Part shown: one piece after another, positions 34,624 through 44,064 of the stretch | Position numbering within the stretch: position 1 is the first letter of the stretch | How the letters are laid out: every line of letters begins with the position of its first letter | Source of the DNA: Phycisphaerales bacterium | GTDB lineage: Bacteria; Planctomycetota; Phycisphaerae; Sedimentisphaerales; Anaerobacaceae | NCBI GenBank assembly: GCA_020352215.1 | Contig: CP070675.1 | Coordinates: 1,779,890 to 1,839,220, forward strand | Direction of reading: 5' to 3' | DNA length: 59,331 nucleotides | The notes under the pieces: generated by a model | The model's input: only the letters and a program-made list of their open reading frames with translations | Told to the model about the DNA's origin: nothing | Database searches by the model: none | Position numbers and translations under genes: made by a program

Positions 34624-35358
34624 GTGAAAACGAGAATTCAAATTGTGATGCTGGTGTTTGGCTGCCTGTTTGTGATGTCGGTGTATGCGGCCCAAAAAGG
34701 CTCAAAAGAAGAAGTTGCGGTGCCGCCGCCCGCCGGGGAAGGCGTGGCCCAAGAACCGATCCCCCTCAAGACCGAATTGGATAAGGTCAGCTACGCGATA
34801 GGGGCTCAATTAGGTCAGAATTTCAAGGTTCAGGGCATCGAGGTTAATGTTGAGTCGCTGACGCGGGGACTCGGAGATGCGATGGCAGGCAAGGAACTGG
34901 CGCTTAGTCAGGGTGAAATCCGCCAGGTTATGACGAGCTTCCAGAAGCGCATGATGGCGAAACAGGGAACCAAGAACCTTGCCGAGGGCAAGGCATTTCT
35001 TGAGGCAAACAAGACTAAGGAAGGTGTGAAGGTGCTTCCGAGCGGTCTTCAATACAAGGTGATCAAGGAAGGGACTGGACAGACTCCCACGGCTGACGAC
35101 AAAGTGAAGACTCACTACCGTGGTACTTTAATCGACGGCAAGGAGTTCGACAGTTCCTACAAGCGTAATAAGCCCGCCGAGTTTCCTGTCAGGGGAGTGA
35201 TCAAGGGCTGGACCGAGGCCTTGCTGCTCATGAAAGAAGGCAGCAAATGGGAATTGTACATACCTGCGAATTTGGCTTATGGTGAACGGGGAAGGCCTAG
35301 CATTCCACCTAATTCCACGCTCATCTTTGAGATTGAGCTGCTTGAGGTGGTCAAGTAG
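34624..35358 (+). CDS. FKBP-type peptidyl-prolyl isomerase (FklB/Mip-like), exported
   Basis: 244 residues from GTG 34624, chosen because AAGGAG lies six bases upstream and the product then begins with a clean signal peptide (KTRIQIVMLVFGCLFVMSVY). An N-terminal helical dimerisation domain (about 45-130, VSYAIGAQLGQNFKVQGIEV) is followed by an FKBP domain (about 140-244, LPSGLQYKVIKEGTGQTPTA, VKTHYRGTLIDGKEFDSSY, IPANLAYGERG). It speeds proline isomerisation during protein folding in the periplasm. It is a single-gene unit with a promoter upstream and a hairpin terminator downstream. Confidence 0.95.
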   Translation: MKTRIQIVMLVFGCLFVMSVYAAQKGSKEEVAVPPPAGEGVAQEPIPLKTELDKVSYAIGAQLGQNFKVQGIEVNVESLTRGLGDAMAGKELALSQGEIRQVMTSFQKRMMAKQGTKNLAEGKAFLEANKTKEGVKVLPSGLQYKVIKEGTGQTPTADDKVKTHYRGTLIDGKEFDSSYKRNKPAEFPVRGVIKGWTEALLLMKEGSKWELYIPANLAYGERGRPSIPPNSTLIFEIELLEVVK

Positions 35359-35523
35359 GACTCGTGGTCTGCCAGAAGTAGAAGATCGGCGGAAAGCCGA
35401 CACGTTGCGTTGCTGCACTCACATTGATGGGTGTAATGACGAAGTTGTTGCAAGGGCAAAGGCTAACCGCCGCAGTACAGTCAAGCCGCAGGACTCGGAG
35501 GGATTATTTTCCCGGACAGTGAA

Positions 35524-35547
35524 GGGCTGGCCATCCCAAGCCAGCCC
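35524..35547 (+). terminator. Terminator hairpin between convergent FKBP and RRM genes
   Basis: GGGCTGGC (35524-35531) and GCCAGCCC (35540-35547) form an 8-bp stem with an 8-base loop, followed by CTCTTCTT. It could serve both strands. Confidence 0.6.
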
Positions 35548-35616
35548 CTCTTCTTAGACTACCATAGCCAAATAGCAGCAGGGTGCAGAAAAACTTTTTT
35601 TGGGCGGCACTGATTG

Positions 35617-35919
35617 TCAGTAGCGACGCCCGCCGCGACCGCCACCGCCACGACCACCTCGGCCGCCACCACGGTCGCTTTTCGGACGAGCTTCGTTGAC
35701 GTTAATGGTACGTCCACTCAAATCCTTGCCGTTCATTTCGGTGATTGCGGTTTGGGCTTCATCCTGTGACGGCATTTCCACAAACCCAAAGCCTCTTGAC
35801 TCGCCACTGAACCTGTCTTTTATGACAGTGGCGGTTTCGACCTGGCCAAAGGCCTCAAAAGCCTGACGCAAATCGTCGTCCGTGATCTCACGTGCCAGAT
35901 TTCCTACATAAATATTCAT
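35617..35919 (-). CDS. RRM RNA-binding protein with Gly/Arg-rich tail
   Basis: 100 residues from ATG 35919, with AAGGG upstream. A single RRM domain has RNP2 IYVGNL (3-8) and RNP1 SRGFGFVEM. The tail is GGGRGG repeats ending RRY, as in cyanobacterial and planctomycete Rbp proteins, which are often cold-induced single-stranded RNA binders. The track of Gly/Arg codons is simple sequence and may vary between strains. A cold-shock-domain gene is 4 kb away, but there is no direct operon link. Confidence 0.95.
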   Translation of the reverse strand: MNIYVGNLAREITDDDLRQAFEAFGQVETATVIKDRFSGESRGFGFVEMPSQDEAQTAITEMNGKDLSGRTINVNEARPKSDRGGGRGGRGGGGRGGRRY

Positions 35920-36081
35920 TTCGATTCCCTTTTCCTCGCCTTCAATGGACACTCTCCATTCAGAAGGACTTACCTAAATTATTGGAGCTGACTTTCATCA
36001 AAATACCAACTTTGGTCGGCAACCACAACGATTTTGGCTGTCTTTCGCAGATTTTTCTCGCCCGCTGACCGCGTTCCCTCT

Positions 36082-37167
36082 TCACTTTGTGAGTGTCAGG
36101 CACTTTTGAGCCTTCTGTACTCCGTTCACAATAATCGTTATCTGATGCTTGCCGGGATGGTGTTTGCGAGTCGGCATGTCTGCAAAAGAGTGCTTCCTCG
36201 TCACCGTATGTTCACCCCGCGCAAAGGTATTCTCAGTAATCTTAAAGACCTTCTTGGAGACCTTGCCCTTGGCCCTGGCAAAATAGACCGCATATTCAAG
36301 GCGGATTTTGCAGGTTCTCTTTGTGCCGACCCGTAGGGTGAAGGTAAACCGCACGTGTTCCCCTCTGGTGAGCCTTCTTCTATCGAACGCCAGTTCCTCC
36401 ACACTGATGTGTTTTGGATCGCCAAAGCCGAAGAGTAACATGGCTCGCCTATCGCCTGCCTTGAGCATGGTGCGGCAGGCATGCTTGACAATCCAGTCTG
36501 TATTTTTGCTCTTGCCAAACCATCGCTTGCACACGTCCAGCACGAGTTCGGGGTGGTCCTTGGAGATGTCATTAAGGTTGTTGGCCACACTCTTACGCAC
36601 AAACTCAGAGTTATCATCCTTGAGCTTCTCCAGGATGGGCAGTATCAAACTGGGCTCCTTCTTGAACGCCGGTATAGCCATTGCCCAAGGAAGCCTCGGC
36701 CGACATCCCTCGCTTGCAAAACGCCGCACGTTGGGATCCTTGTCCTTAGCGAGTTCCTCCATAAAGGTCATAGCCCGCTTCGGCTCCCTGATGATAAAGG
36801 GACGAATCGCAAATTCAGAGCTTGAGAACTTAGTGAATAGCGCCAGTGCATCCAGTGACAGATCCCAATCATCAAGACCGTACAGTTCAACAAAGTCCGG
36901 CAGACACATTGCCTCAAAACCCTCTACAAATGATGCGGCCCTCTTAAGAATGCTCAAGGCCCCCTTGTAGGACTTGGGCAACGTCTGTCGCAGGCATTCT
37001 GTCGTATGTCGCATCTTGGCCTTGAGCTCTTTGCTGTCGAAGCCTTCATCAAACACCAAAGTGGAAAATTTTCTTTTGTCAAAGCCGGGATAGAATCGCT
37101 TGAGCACATTTGCCATGGCATCAATAGAAGATGAGGTGAAGAACATGTCCTTGAGCTTCTGTGCCAT
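36082..37167 (-). CDS. alkC: AlkC-like DNA alkylation-repair glycosylase with C-terminal Ig-like domain
   Basis: 361 residues. The N-terminal two-thirds are HEAT-like helical repeats of the AlkC/AlkD superfamily: the segments RRFASEGCRPRLPWAMAIPA and FVRKSVANNLNDISKDHPEL match the region that wraps DNA and carries the catalytic acid residues. Residues about 250-361 form a beta-rich domain (HVRFTFTLRVGTKRTCKIRL) like the Ig-like extension of one AlkC subgroup. These enzymes remove 3-methyladenine and 3-methylcytosine from DNA without flipping the base. A good ribosome-binding site (GGAAGGAA) precedes the ATG. The gene stands between unrelated genes on the same strand, about 100 bases after the DUF6259-like gene. 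Confidence 0.85.
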   Translation of the reverse strand: MAQKLKDMFFTSSSIDAMANVLKRFYPGFDKRKFSTLVFDEGFDSKELKAKMRHTTECLRQTLPKSYKGALSILKRAASFVEGFEAMCLPDFVELYGLDDWDLSLDALALFTKFSSSEFAIRPFIIREPKRAMTFMEELAKDKDPNVRRFASEGCRPRLPWAMAIPAFKKEPSLILPILEKLKDDNSEFVRKSVANNLNDISKDHPELVLDVCKRWFGKSKNTDWIVKHACRTMLKAGDRRAMLLFGFGDPKHISVEELAFDRRRLTRGEHVRFTFTLRVGTKRTCKIRLEYAVYFARAKGKVSKKVFKITENTFARGEHTVTRKHSFADMPTRKHHPGKHQITIIVNGVQKAQKCLTLTK

Positions 37168-37267
37168 AGTGATTCCTTCCGTTGTCCCAAGGTATACTTG
37201 GCAATTGGCCGCGGATTATCAGAGCGAGGCCTGTATTTTGCGGCGAAAAGAATGATTGTCCTGTACA

Positions 37268-39439
37268 TTACTCCGGCTTGACTACAAGTAGCCGAATCTC
37301 CCACGGTCCCAGAGTCTCGGTCATGCGAACGGGACCGAAACCAATCGGTCTTCTGCCGGTGTCTGCACCGGGGCAAATCTGTGTGATAGTGTATTCAGAC
37401 GTGTCTGAAGCAATGTTGTATTTGCCCGGTTCTATGATGAATTCGATGGTGTTATCCCTCTCCAAATAGTTTACCAGGAAGATGCCCAATGAATTGTCTT
37501 CGGCCTTCCACACGGCTGCCTGCATGCTCGGAAGCGTCGCAGTTCGAGGATTGTTGCCGTGATCGGGCCAAGGTTCAGTGATGGTCTCAATACGGTTTGC
37601 AGGTTCCACAACCTCAACCAGCTCTCCGAAAGTAAGGAACTTCCGTGCGGCGATACGATACTTGCCAACCTTCTTGAGGTAGGCTGCTTTCCTGGCGTGT
37701 CTGGGCTCAAACAGCTCAAAGCCCATCCACCCGCACTGATTGCCCCAGATTAACGCCCGGCCTTGTGCCGCGATCCAGGCTCGGTCACCGTGCTGGAACC
37801 ATGATGGACTTCCAAAATAAAGGGTGTATCCTGAATACACGGCCGTGGTCATTGGAATAGACCGGTCATCGGGCTTTATCCAGGTGAGAAAGGCGTCTAC
37901 GCCGTCCATGAAGGGCTCAGCCGCGCATTCGGTCGTAATGATCATGTCCCGACCTTGACCGTGAGCCACTTGTTGAACTGCCTTCAGCATCTTGCGATAA
38001 CCATCAACCCACCAGCCGCCTCCGCCGACGGGGTGGCCGTGGGACTTATCAAAGCAGAGAACAGGACCGGCTGCTGCTATCTGATCAATGTAAACGGCAT
38101 TTGCGCCTACTTCCGTGCCCAGGCGTTGGACGATTTGTGTGACCTTGTCCTGCCAGAACCGGGTGTAGCAGCACATAGGAGCCTGCTTGACCCCGTTTCC
38201 GTAGGTCTCGACGTAATGATTTCCCTTTTGATTCTTGCAGGTGTGGGGCAAGTACTTGCCAAAGTCATCGTTTGAGATGTCGACGATCCTGCCGTTGATA
38301 TAGGGCATAATCACCAAGCCTTCTGCTACGAGATTGCGTACCTGGTCGGGAACGCCCGGTTTAGTGGGGAAGTAGTGCGGATAGTGCGTATCGAAGGGGA
38401 TTTGGTGCCAGTTATACCAGTGTGCGGCGAGAGGGACATCGAGGTACGTCTGTGCGTCGATCAGCGGTTTGTTCTTTTGCTGCAACGTTCCACCTTCAGG
38501 TCCGATGTAACCGCCCACGAGCATCCAGAGCCCAACGTCTTTGAGTATTGTGGGCACGGATGCGCGGTCCGACAGTCTGCCCTCGGATGTCCATGGGGTG
38601 GTGACGGCGAAACTGCGATAAGTTTTGCAGGCCTGCATCCACCTTCCTTGGTACACCCCCAGCATCACCGGGAAGGGAGCTTCGAAGTCGGAGCCGGGAA
38701 CAGCCATATCTTCGACATTGGTCCTTAGGTAGAACTCCTTGCCGGGCTCAATTACAAAGCTCTTGTCCCACGCACGAGGATCATGAGCGGCCATATAGAC
38801 GGCGCTGGTTCCTCTCATGGCACACATGAACTGCATGGGCATAGACCAGCCGTGGGGGTATCTGTACGACATTCTGCTGTTGCACTGGCGGTACAGCTTG
38901 CCCCAGTTGCGTCTGGGCACCGCGATGTCATACTCACCTGGCTTGAGATATCCATTGCACTTCGGAAAGTCAACTTGCCACAGGCCCCATGTCTCGGACG
39001 TATTCTTGACCCGTATTCGCCATGAGGCAATCCCGGAATTCCTGGGCAAATCAACCGTTACACGCACGGTTATGACGCCCCTCTGGCCATCTATATCGAC
39101 GTTGAGCCATTCAAAAGTCGCCCGTCTGAGACCGTTGGGGAGTTCTTCGAGGTTGTATGAAGTGCACGGAAGTTGGGCACTTGACAGGCTTTTCTTCTCG
39201 TCGCCACGAGACAGAACAAGCTCCCACAGGAAGTGTTTGCCTTCGACGGGCCGGATGTGATTGATTCCGGTTGTCTGATCTACCATGGCGGCCAATCCTA
39301 CGTGGTCAGGCTGAAACTCGAAACGAACTGCGTCATTGGCTAACCGCACTCTCCGCTGAGGCTGGGTCCCCAGGCAGACTGCAGAGAGTCCGATCAGGCA
39401 CACGGTTGCCACACCGTTTCTTGACCATAGGTGAGACAT
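37268..39439 (-). CDS. Secreted DUF6259-like protein, probable glycoside hydrolase
   Basis: 723 residues from ATG 39439, supported by AAGGAG seven bases upstream. A signal peptide (NGVATVCLIGLSAVCLGT) is followed by a beta-sandwich (about 25-300), a TIM-barrel-like catalytic region (about 300-620) with HWYNWHQIPFDTHYPHYFPT, VIMPYINGRIVDIS and MIITTECAAEPFMDGVDAFL, and a C-terminal beta domain. The segments resemble DUF6259 proteins, which are treated as glycoside-hydrolase-like, but activity is not established to my knowledge. Acidic residues in VYIDQIAA and TTECAAE are candidate catalytic positions. The family name is from memory and less certain than the general fold. Confidence 0.75.
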   Translation of the reverse strand: MSHLWSRNGVATVCLIGLSAVCLGTQPQRRVRLANDAVRFEFQPDHVGLAAMVDQTTGINHIRPVEGKHFLWELVLSRGDEKKSLSSAQLPCTSYNLEELPNGLRRATFEWLNVDIDGQRGVITVRVTVDLPRNSGIASWRIRVKNTSETWGLWQVDFPKCNGYLKPGEYDIAVPRRNWGKLYRQCNSRMSYRYPHGWSMPMQFMCAMRGTSAVYMAAHDPRAWDKSFVIEPGKEFYLRTNVEDMAVPGSDFEAPFPVMLGVYQGRWMQACKTYRSFAVTTPWTSEGRLSDRASVPTILKDVGLWMLVGGYIGPEGGTLQQKNKPLIDAQTYLDVPLAAHWYNWHQIPFDTHYPHYFPTKPGVPDQVRNLVAEGLVIMPYINGRIVDISNDDFGKYLPHTCKNQKGNHYVETYGNGVKQAPMCCYTRFWQDKVTQIVQRLGTEVGANAVYIDQIAAAGPVLCFDKSHGHPVGGGGWWVDGYRKMLKAVQQVAHGQGRDMIITTECAAEPFMDGVDAFLTWIKPDDRSIPMTTAVYSGYTLYFGSPSWFQHGDRAWIAAQGRALIWGNQCGWMGFELFEPRHARKAAYLKKVGKYRIAARKFLTFGELVEVVEPANRIETITEPWPDHGNNPRTATLPSMQAAVWKAEDNSLGIFLVNYLERDNTIEFIIEPGKYNIASDTSEYTITQICPGADTGRRPIGFGPVRMTETLGPWEIRLLVVKPE

Positions 39440-39924
39440 TTGTATTCTCCTTCCCATCGGGTTGCGACGCGATTCCGACTGTCCCCGCTGCGCGGGATTC
39501 CTTTCCGTCAACGCCCGGTTTGTGGCGGTCTTGTATTAGAGAGATAGCATAGTCGAAGCCATTAGGTTCCACAAGGGTAGGTGCTTACCAGGATAGAGCG
39601 TGGTTGCCTGCGGATTGCCCCTCGGAACCGTGTCCAACTGCGGAAGAGCGCGGGGCACTGTTTGGCCCCTGCCGGTTTGTGCCGAAGCAGAGAAGACCGG
39701 CGTAACAGTCTCGCGGGGACAGGTTTATGATATGGGGACAGGTCAGGATATAGGACGAAAAGCCACTTATTTTATTTATTTTTCTTGGACTTTCGCAGTC
39801 CTTCTCAGTATAGTAGGTTATTCTTGGCGCATGTTCTTTCGTCTCTCAAGGGCATGCACCTAACAAATCAAGAATGAGAGACACTGTTTGAGTGGCCCTG
39901 TAAACAGGCCAAGGAGAAGCATAA
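39440..39924. other. Divergent intergenic region with cold-shock gene promoter
   Basis: Contains the promoter at 39785-39814, and in the cold-shock gene's leader a bulged hairpin (GGCCCTGT / ACAGGCC, 39893-39910) immediately before the ribosome-binding site. No gene was recognised. Confidence 0.5.
39785..39814 (+). promoter_or_regulatory. Promoter of the cold-shock gene
   Basis: TTGGAC, 18 bases, TATAGT. The leader is about 104 bases, long as in many cspA-type mRNAs, and ends in a small hairpin next to AAGGAG. Temperature control is inferred from this and from the family. Confidence 0.5.
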
Positions 39925-40128
39925 GTGAGTACAGGTACGGTAAAATGGTTCAATTCAGGAAAAGGATTTGGTTTCATAGTCCCGGATGACGGTGGCGATG
40001 ACTTGTTTGTCCACCATTCGGAGATCAAGACCACGGGCTATGCATCGCTCGATGAAGGCCAGAAGGTCGAATTCGAAATCGGACAGGGCAAAAAAGGCCC
40101 ATGTGCGACCAACGTAGTTCCTGTCTGA
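39925..40128 (+). CDS. CspA-family cold-shock protein
   Basis: 67 residues, the standard size, from a GTG start with AAGGAG nine bases upstream. It carries [14 protein letters not shown] (RNP1) and DLFVHHSEI (RNP2), the single-stranded nucleic-acid binding surface of cold-shock domains. It probably acts as an RNA chaperone in the cytoplasm. Followed by a good hairpin terminator at 40153-40178. Confidence 0.97.
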   Translation: MSTGTVKWFNSGKGFGFIVPDDGGDDLFVHHSEIKTTGYASLDEGQKVEFEIGQGKKGPCATNVVPV

Positions 40129-40152
40129 CCAAGCAACGAGGCTTGAGAGCCA

Positions 40153-40178
40153 AAGGCCCTTCCAAATGGCAGGGCCTT
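40153..40178 (+). terminator. Terminator of the cold-shock gene
   Basis: AAGGCCCT and AGGGCCTT form a perfect 8-bp stem with a 10-base loop, 24 bases past the stop. A TCTTTCTTT stretch follows a little further on. Confidence 0.65.
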
Positions 40179-40453
40179 CTAACACAGTCTTTCTTTCGAA
40201 TTCAATCCAATTCTTCATTCTGACTGCCTGACGTCCAAGAATGAGGGGGGAATTCTCGATTGGTGAGGCGTCTGTAGGGATCCCCTTTCCTCCGCATCCC
40301 CATGCCGACATGGAACCACTTTTTCAAATCGTCATGGTTGGGTCATTCCTTGTCCGTGACGACTCCCACAGCCTAGGGGCGGTTGTCTTATGTTTGCTGC
40401 GTAGGCGCAGCGGGAGAAGGTGGTGCCCAATCCTGCGTGCTTCCGACACAGCC

Positions 40454-40482
40454 GGGGCCTATGCCGGACCGGCATAGGCCCC
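40454..40482 (-). terminator. Strong hairpin after the large LamG/PA14 gene
   Basis: GGGGCCTATGCCGG (40454-40467) and CCGGCATAGGCCCC (40469-40482) are exact complements around one base. The stem lies 36 bases past the stop at 40519, next to the 16-base motif TATCGTCGGCTAATCA (40494-40509) that also follows the other LamG gene. Confidence 0.6.
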
Positions 40483-40518
40483 AGTTCATGCAATATCGTC
40501 GGCTAATCAATCAAAACC

Positions 40519-43500
40519 CTACGGCGCGGGCCACAACAGCTCATCGAGCCACGTATCGCCTAAAGCCGCAATGTCGAATAAGTCAACGGCACCGTCCGCA
40601 TTCAAGTCGAACGCCTGGCTGAAGGGCGCGGTTCTGCCTGCAAGCCAGGCAACCTCAGGCCCGGACAGAGCACGGTTGAGGATGCGGAACTCATCGAGCA
40701 GACCCATGTAATACGCGTCAGCCACGTACTGCGACCTGCCAAGCCAGTTGTTTGTAGTCGGGCCAAGATCGCTTGGGTTGAGCGTCGCTTCAGTATTCTG
40801 AGCGACGGCCAAGCCGTCCTGATACAACGTGATCGTATCGTTGTCGGCGTCGATCGTCACGGCGACATGGTGCCACCCGCTGGGCAGGGTGGTCGGTGCG
40901 GTCACCAGTTGTTCTGGGGCCCCGCCGCCCTCGATCGTAATGCCGAATCTCATCTGGCCGTTTGTCCCCAGGCGCGGCGTAAGGAACATGTAGGCCGTGG
41001 TGTCGTTGCCGAAATCGAAGATGCGCTGCCAGGCGCCACCGGCATTCGAGAAGTTCGCCCACGTTGCAATGGTGCAGTTCGTAAGCGAGCCGATGAGCGA
41101 ACCGATCGGCAACTCTACATAATCGTCGGCGCCGTCGCACCTGATCGCCTGGCCCAGGTAACCGGTCCCATAAGTCGGGAGACCGCCTGGCGTGCCGTGT
41201 TGCCCGCCGACGCTGTCGTTGGCGTTGCCATCAAGGGCGTAGTGTGCCACCACAGCTGACGTTCCGGGATCAACTGGTGTGACCAAATGACCGCTCGTGA
41301 GCCACTCGTTCGCGACAATCTCGAGGTCGAGATAGTCAACCACGCAGTCGTCGTTTAGATCGTTGACGGGCTTCAGCTGTGATGCGACGCACCTGGGCCC
41401 ATAGAGCCTGATATCATCGATAAACAGGTTGCCCGTGGGACCGGGCACAGGACTGAGCCTGTTGCCGACGCCAAGGTAGATCTTATTTACAGACGTAAGA
41501 CTTACAGGCGTGAACCTGCTAAGTTCAATATTAATCTCTTGCCAGTTGCCTGTCGTCACCTTACTGGTATCCGTATCGGGGACATCTACACGGGTACCCG
41601 TGCTGTCTTGGAGTCCCACGTACAGCGTGGCAGGGACGTTACACGGATCACCGTAGACCCACAGCGACATAGACGTGACACCCCTGCGGGAGAAGTCCTG
41701 CGGCACGGGCCATTCGCGTTCGGCCTCTGAATAGCGGGCTTTGCCGCCCGTACCTGTATTGTCGTAGCCGAGCGGCATGGACTGGCCGCCACCATGGACG
41801 ATGGTTTGCTCGGCGAACGGCGCGTTGAGGTACCCTACGGTCGAACCGGTGCCGTTGCCTGTCTTGCCCGGCGGCGGTTCAGTGTAGCCGTATCCATCTA
41901 TCCACGTCTGGAATATCCGGTCGGGTGAGTAGTCGTTGTAGTCCTCGAAGTCATCGATCACGATGTAATCGGCCGTCGTAAAGCTCCAGAGCCTACCCGG
42001 CGTGATGGTCGCATCGTTGTTGACCTCATCCACCCGCATATGGTAGGTCTGGCCCCACACAAGGGGTGACTCAGTGGGAAGGTAGCTGGTTGTACCCAGT
42101 CGGCCTCGATATATCAGGGGAGTCGTGGTATCAGCGGCGGCTACGGCATCCGCGTCGGTGCCGAAGTACATATCGTGCTGAACGGCCTTGACTCCGGCCT
42201 GCCACGAAACAACAACAGTGTCCGGCACACCAGTAGCACCGTCACCGGGCGATGGGGCATAGGCCCTCTCCGGCAGGTAAGGCGTCGGGCCGACGTACTC
42301 GGCACTGATCACCTCCCTAACCGGGATGCCCGGACCTTGCCAAGCGGCCGCCACGTTGTCGCCGCCACTCCCTTCCTTCATGATCGCCTCGATGTAGTAC
42401 CTCTTACCGGCCTCCAGCGCAATAGCAGCGGACCTCTGGATTGCCCCACCGCCGGTGCCACCACCGGTGCCGTCGAAATCACGTGAAGGCACCCAACCCG
42501 TGACTTCGCAAATCATCACCGCGTTGGCCGGGTCCTCATCGGTGCTCAGCCACAACTGGGTCTGGTTGTCGCCGGCAACCCAGAACGTGAAATCACCTGA
42601 AGCCGGTGGGAACAACCAGCCGCTAAGTCGGCTACCGTAGCTGTCCGTCCAGTCTACGGGCCCCTCGAAGAGGTCCACCCACTCCCACCCATCCGGATTG
42701 TCGGGGTAGTTCACACTGCCCGTCAGGCCACTCAGGGCGTCGCCACCGATACCGAGCCACCACTGACGCAGTATCCTGCCCGGGCCGGCCGCTACGGTCT
42801 CAAAGCTCCACAGATCACCTTCTCGTTCGGTCCCGTCGGTCTCGACTTCATTGACCCGGAAGTAATAGACCGTCTCTGCACTAAGCAGGCCCGGATCATA
42901 GGTAGTCTCTTCCAGGATACCCTTGTCGGTATCGCCGGCACCGTCGGCCACTTCGGCCTGGTCGGTGCCGAAGAACAGGTGGTGCTTGAGCGCTGCCATA
43001 TCAGACTTACCGGCACTCCAACTGAGCTTGGCAGTTATCATCACTTCCGTAGCGCCGTCGGCCGGGTTAGGATTCCACGCGGTCAAAGGTGTAGCGGTAA
43101 AACTCCACACATCGCCGGTAACCACGCTCCCGTCGCCCTGGACCTCATCGATCCGCCAATAATACGTCGTCCCAGGGTCAAGACCGGCAGCGTGCCAGTA
43201 CACTGTCCAGCCCTGCGGGCCTATGAAGATCAGGTTGTCGGGATCGGTGCCGAAATACACGTTGTGGGAAACTGCCCCATCTCCGGGCTCCCACTGAAGC
43301 AGCGGCGTGTCCACACCTATGGCACCATCGGGCGGGCTCGGCTCCTCGGCCTTTACGAAGGCCGGGGGTATTCCGTTATACAGGCCCCGGACATGCTCTG
43401 CGGTCAGCGTCCGGTCGTACATCCGTACGTCGTCAATAAGCCCAGTGTAGTAACGCGAATCGAGGGTATTGCCGCCGATATGTATTACGCTCTGCGCGTT

Positions 43501-44064
43501 TAGAGGCGAACTATTCGCGTGATCAACGTCCGCCTCAAATTCACCGTCCATATATATCGTTAGTTTCTGGTTCTTCGCACTTCGGACCGCGACGACGTGC
43601 ACCCAGTTACCTGTCACAATATCGGTGTCTGAGTTTACCGACGTGTCTGGATTGCCGGCAAAGAATGAGAGCTTCGTCCCCAAGACTGCCACTATGAAGT
43701 CATTTGCTACGCCCCCGACATCAGACCACAGCACACCACTGCCTTGGTACGCGTGGCCCCCAAGCTCAAGGCCGGGCGTATCTGTTTTGATCCAGGCCGT
43801 CAGTGCGAAATCATCCTGGACGACCCGTGGGACCTCCACGTAGTCGTCGGTACCGTCGAACTCCAAAGCCCCGTCTATACTCCCGACTACCCACTGTGGG
43901 CCGCCGTACAGTGTGCCGTCGTTTCCCGCGGTCGAGGAATCGATGGCGGTAGTGCCAGCACCGTCATCGAAGGTCCAGTGCCCCACCAGACCGGCCGACG
44001 CGCTGCCGGCCAAAACCAGCACTAAGACAACGCAAATTGCATAGCCACGCCACTCTTTATACAT
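40519..44064 (-). CDS. Large secreted LamG / PA14 / fibronectin-like protein
   Basis: 1181 residues from ATG 44064; the product then starts with a signal peptide (YAICVVLVLVLAGSASA). Order: LamG (about 26-215; LVGHWTFDDGAGTTAIDSST, YYTGLIDDVRMYDR); two fibronectin-like segments, each with a TYYWRIDEV- or VYYFRVNEV-type motif; PA14 (about 410-560; FEGPVDWTDSYGSRLSGWLF); another fibronectin-like segment; a DDFEDYND carbohydrate-binding-like domain (about 660-840); a dockerin-like linker; a second LamG (about 885-1120); a final dockerin-like repeat ending WLDELLWPAP. It probably binds carbohydrate at the cell surface or in the matrix. The C-terminal half is paralogous to the TAG-split gene at 9658-12894, and the 3' flanks are also alike. 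Confidence 0.9.
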   Translation of the reverse strand: MYKEWRGYAICVVLVLVLAGSASAGLVGHWTFDDGAGTTAIDSSTAGNDGTLYGGPQWVVGSIDGALEFDGTDDYVEVPRVVQDDFALTAWIKTDTPGLELGGHAYQGSGVLWSDVGGVANDFIVAVLGTKLSFFAGNPDTSVNSDTDIVTGNWVHVVAVRSAKNQKLTIYMDGEFEADVDHANSSPLNAQSVIHIGGNTLDSRYYTGLIDDVRMYDRTLTAEHVRGLYNGIPPAFVKAEEPSPPDGAIGVDTPLLQWEPGDGAVSHNVYFGTDPDNLIFIGPQGWTVYWHAAGLDPGTTYYWRIDEVQGDGSVVTGDVWSFTATPLTAWNPNPADGATEVMITAKLSWSAGKSDMAALKHHLFFGTDQAEVADGAGDTDKGILEETTYDPGLLSAETVYYFRVNEVETDGTEREGDLWSFETVAAGPGRILRQWWLGIGGDALSGLTGSVNYPDNPDGWEWVDLFEGPVDWTDSYGSRLSGWLFPPASGDFTFWVAGDNQTQLWLSTDEDPANAVMICEVTGWVPSRDFDGTGGGTGGGAIQRSAAIALEAGKRYYIEAIMKEGSGGDNVAAAWQGPGIPVREVISAEYVGPTPYLPERAYAPSPGDGATGVPDTVVVSWQAGVKAVQHDMYFGTDADAVAAADTTTPLIYRGRLGTTSYLPTESPLVWGQTYHMRVDEVNNDATITPGRLWSFTTADYIVIDDFEDYNDYSPDRIFQTWIDGYGYTEPPPGKTGNGTGSTVGYLNAPFAEQTIVHGGGQSMPLGYDNTGTGGKARYSEAEREWPVPQDFSRRGVTSMSLWVYGDPCNVPATLYVGLQDSTGTRVDVPDTDTSKVTTGNWQEINIELSRFTPVSLTSVNKIYLGVGNRLSPVPGPTGNLFIDDIRLYGPRCVASQLKPVNDLNDDCVVDYLDLEIVANEWLTSGHLVTPVDPGTSAVVAHYALDGNANDSVGGQHGTPGGLPTYGTGYLGQAIRCDGADDYVELPIGSLIGSLTNCTIATWANFSNAGGAWQRIFDFGNDTTAYMFLTPRLGTNGQMRFGITIEGGGAPEQLVTAPTTLPSGWHHVAVTIDADNDTITLYQDGLAVAQNTEATLNPSDLGPTTNNWLGRSQYVADAYYMGLLDEFRILNRALSGPEVAWLAGRTAPFSQAFDLNADGAVDLFDIAALGDTWLDELLWPAP

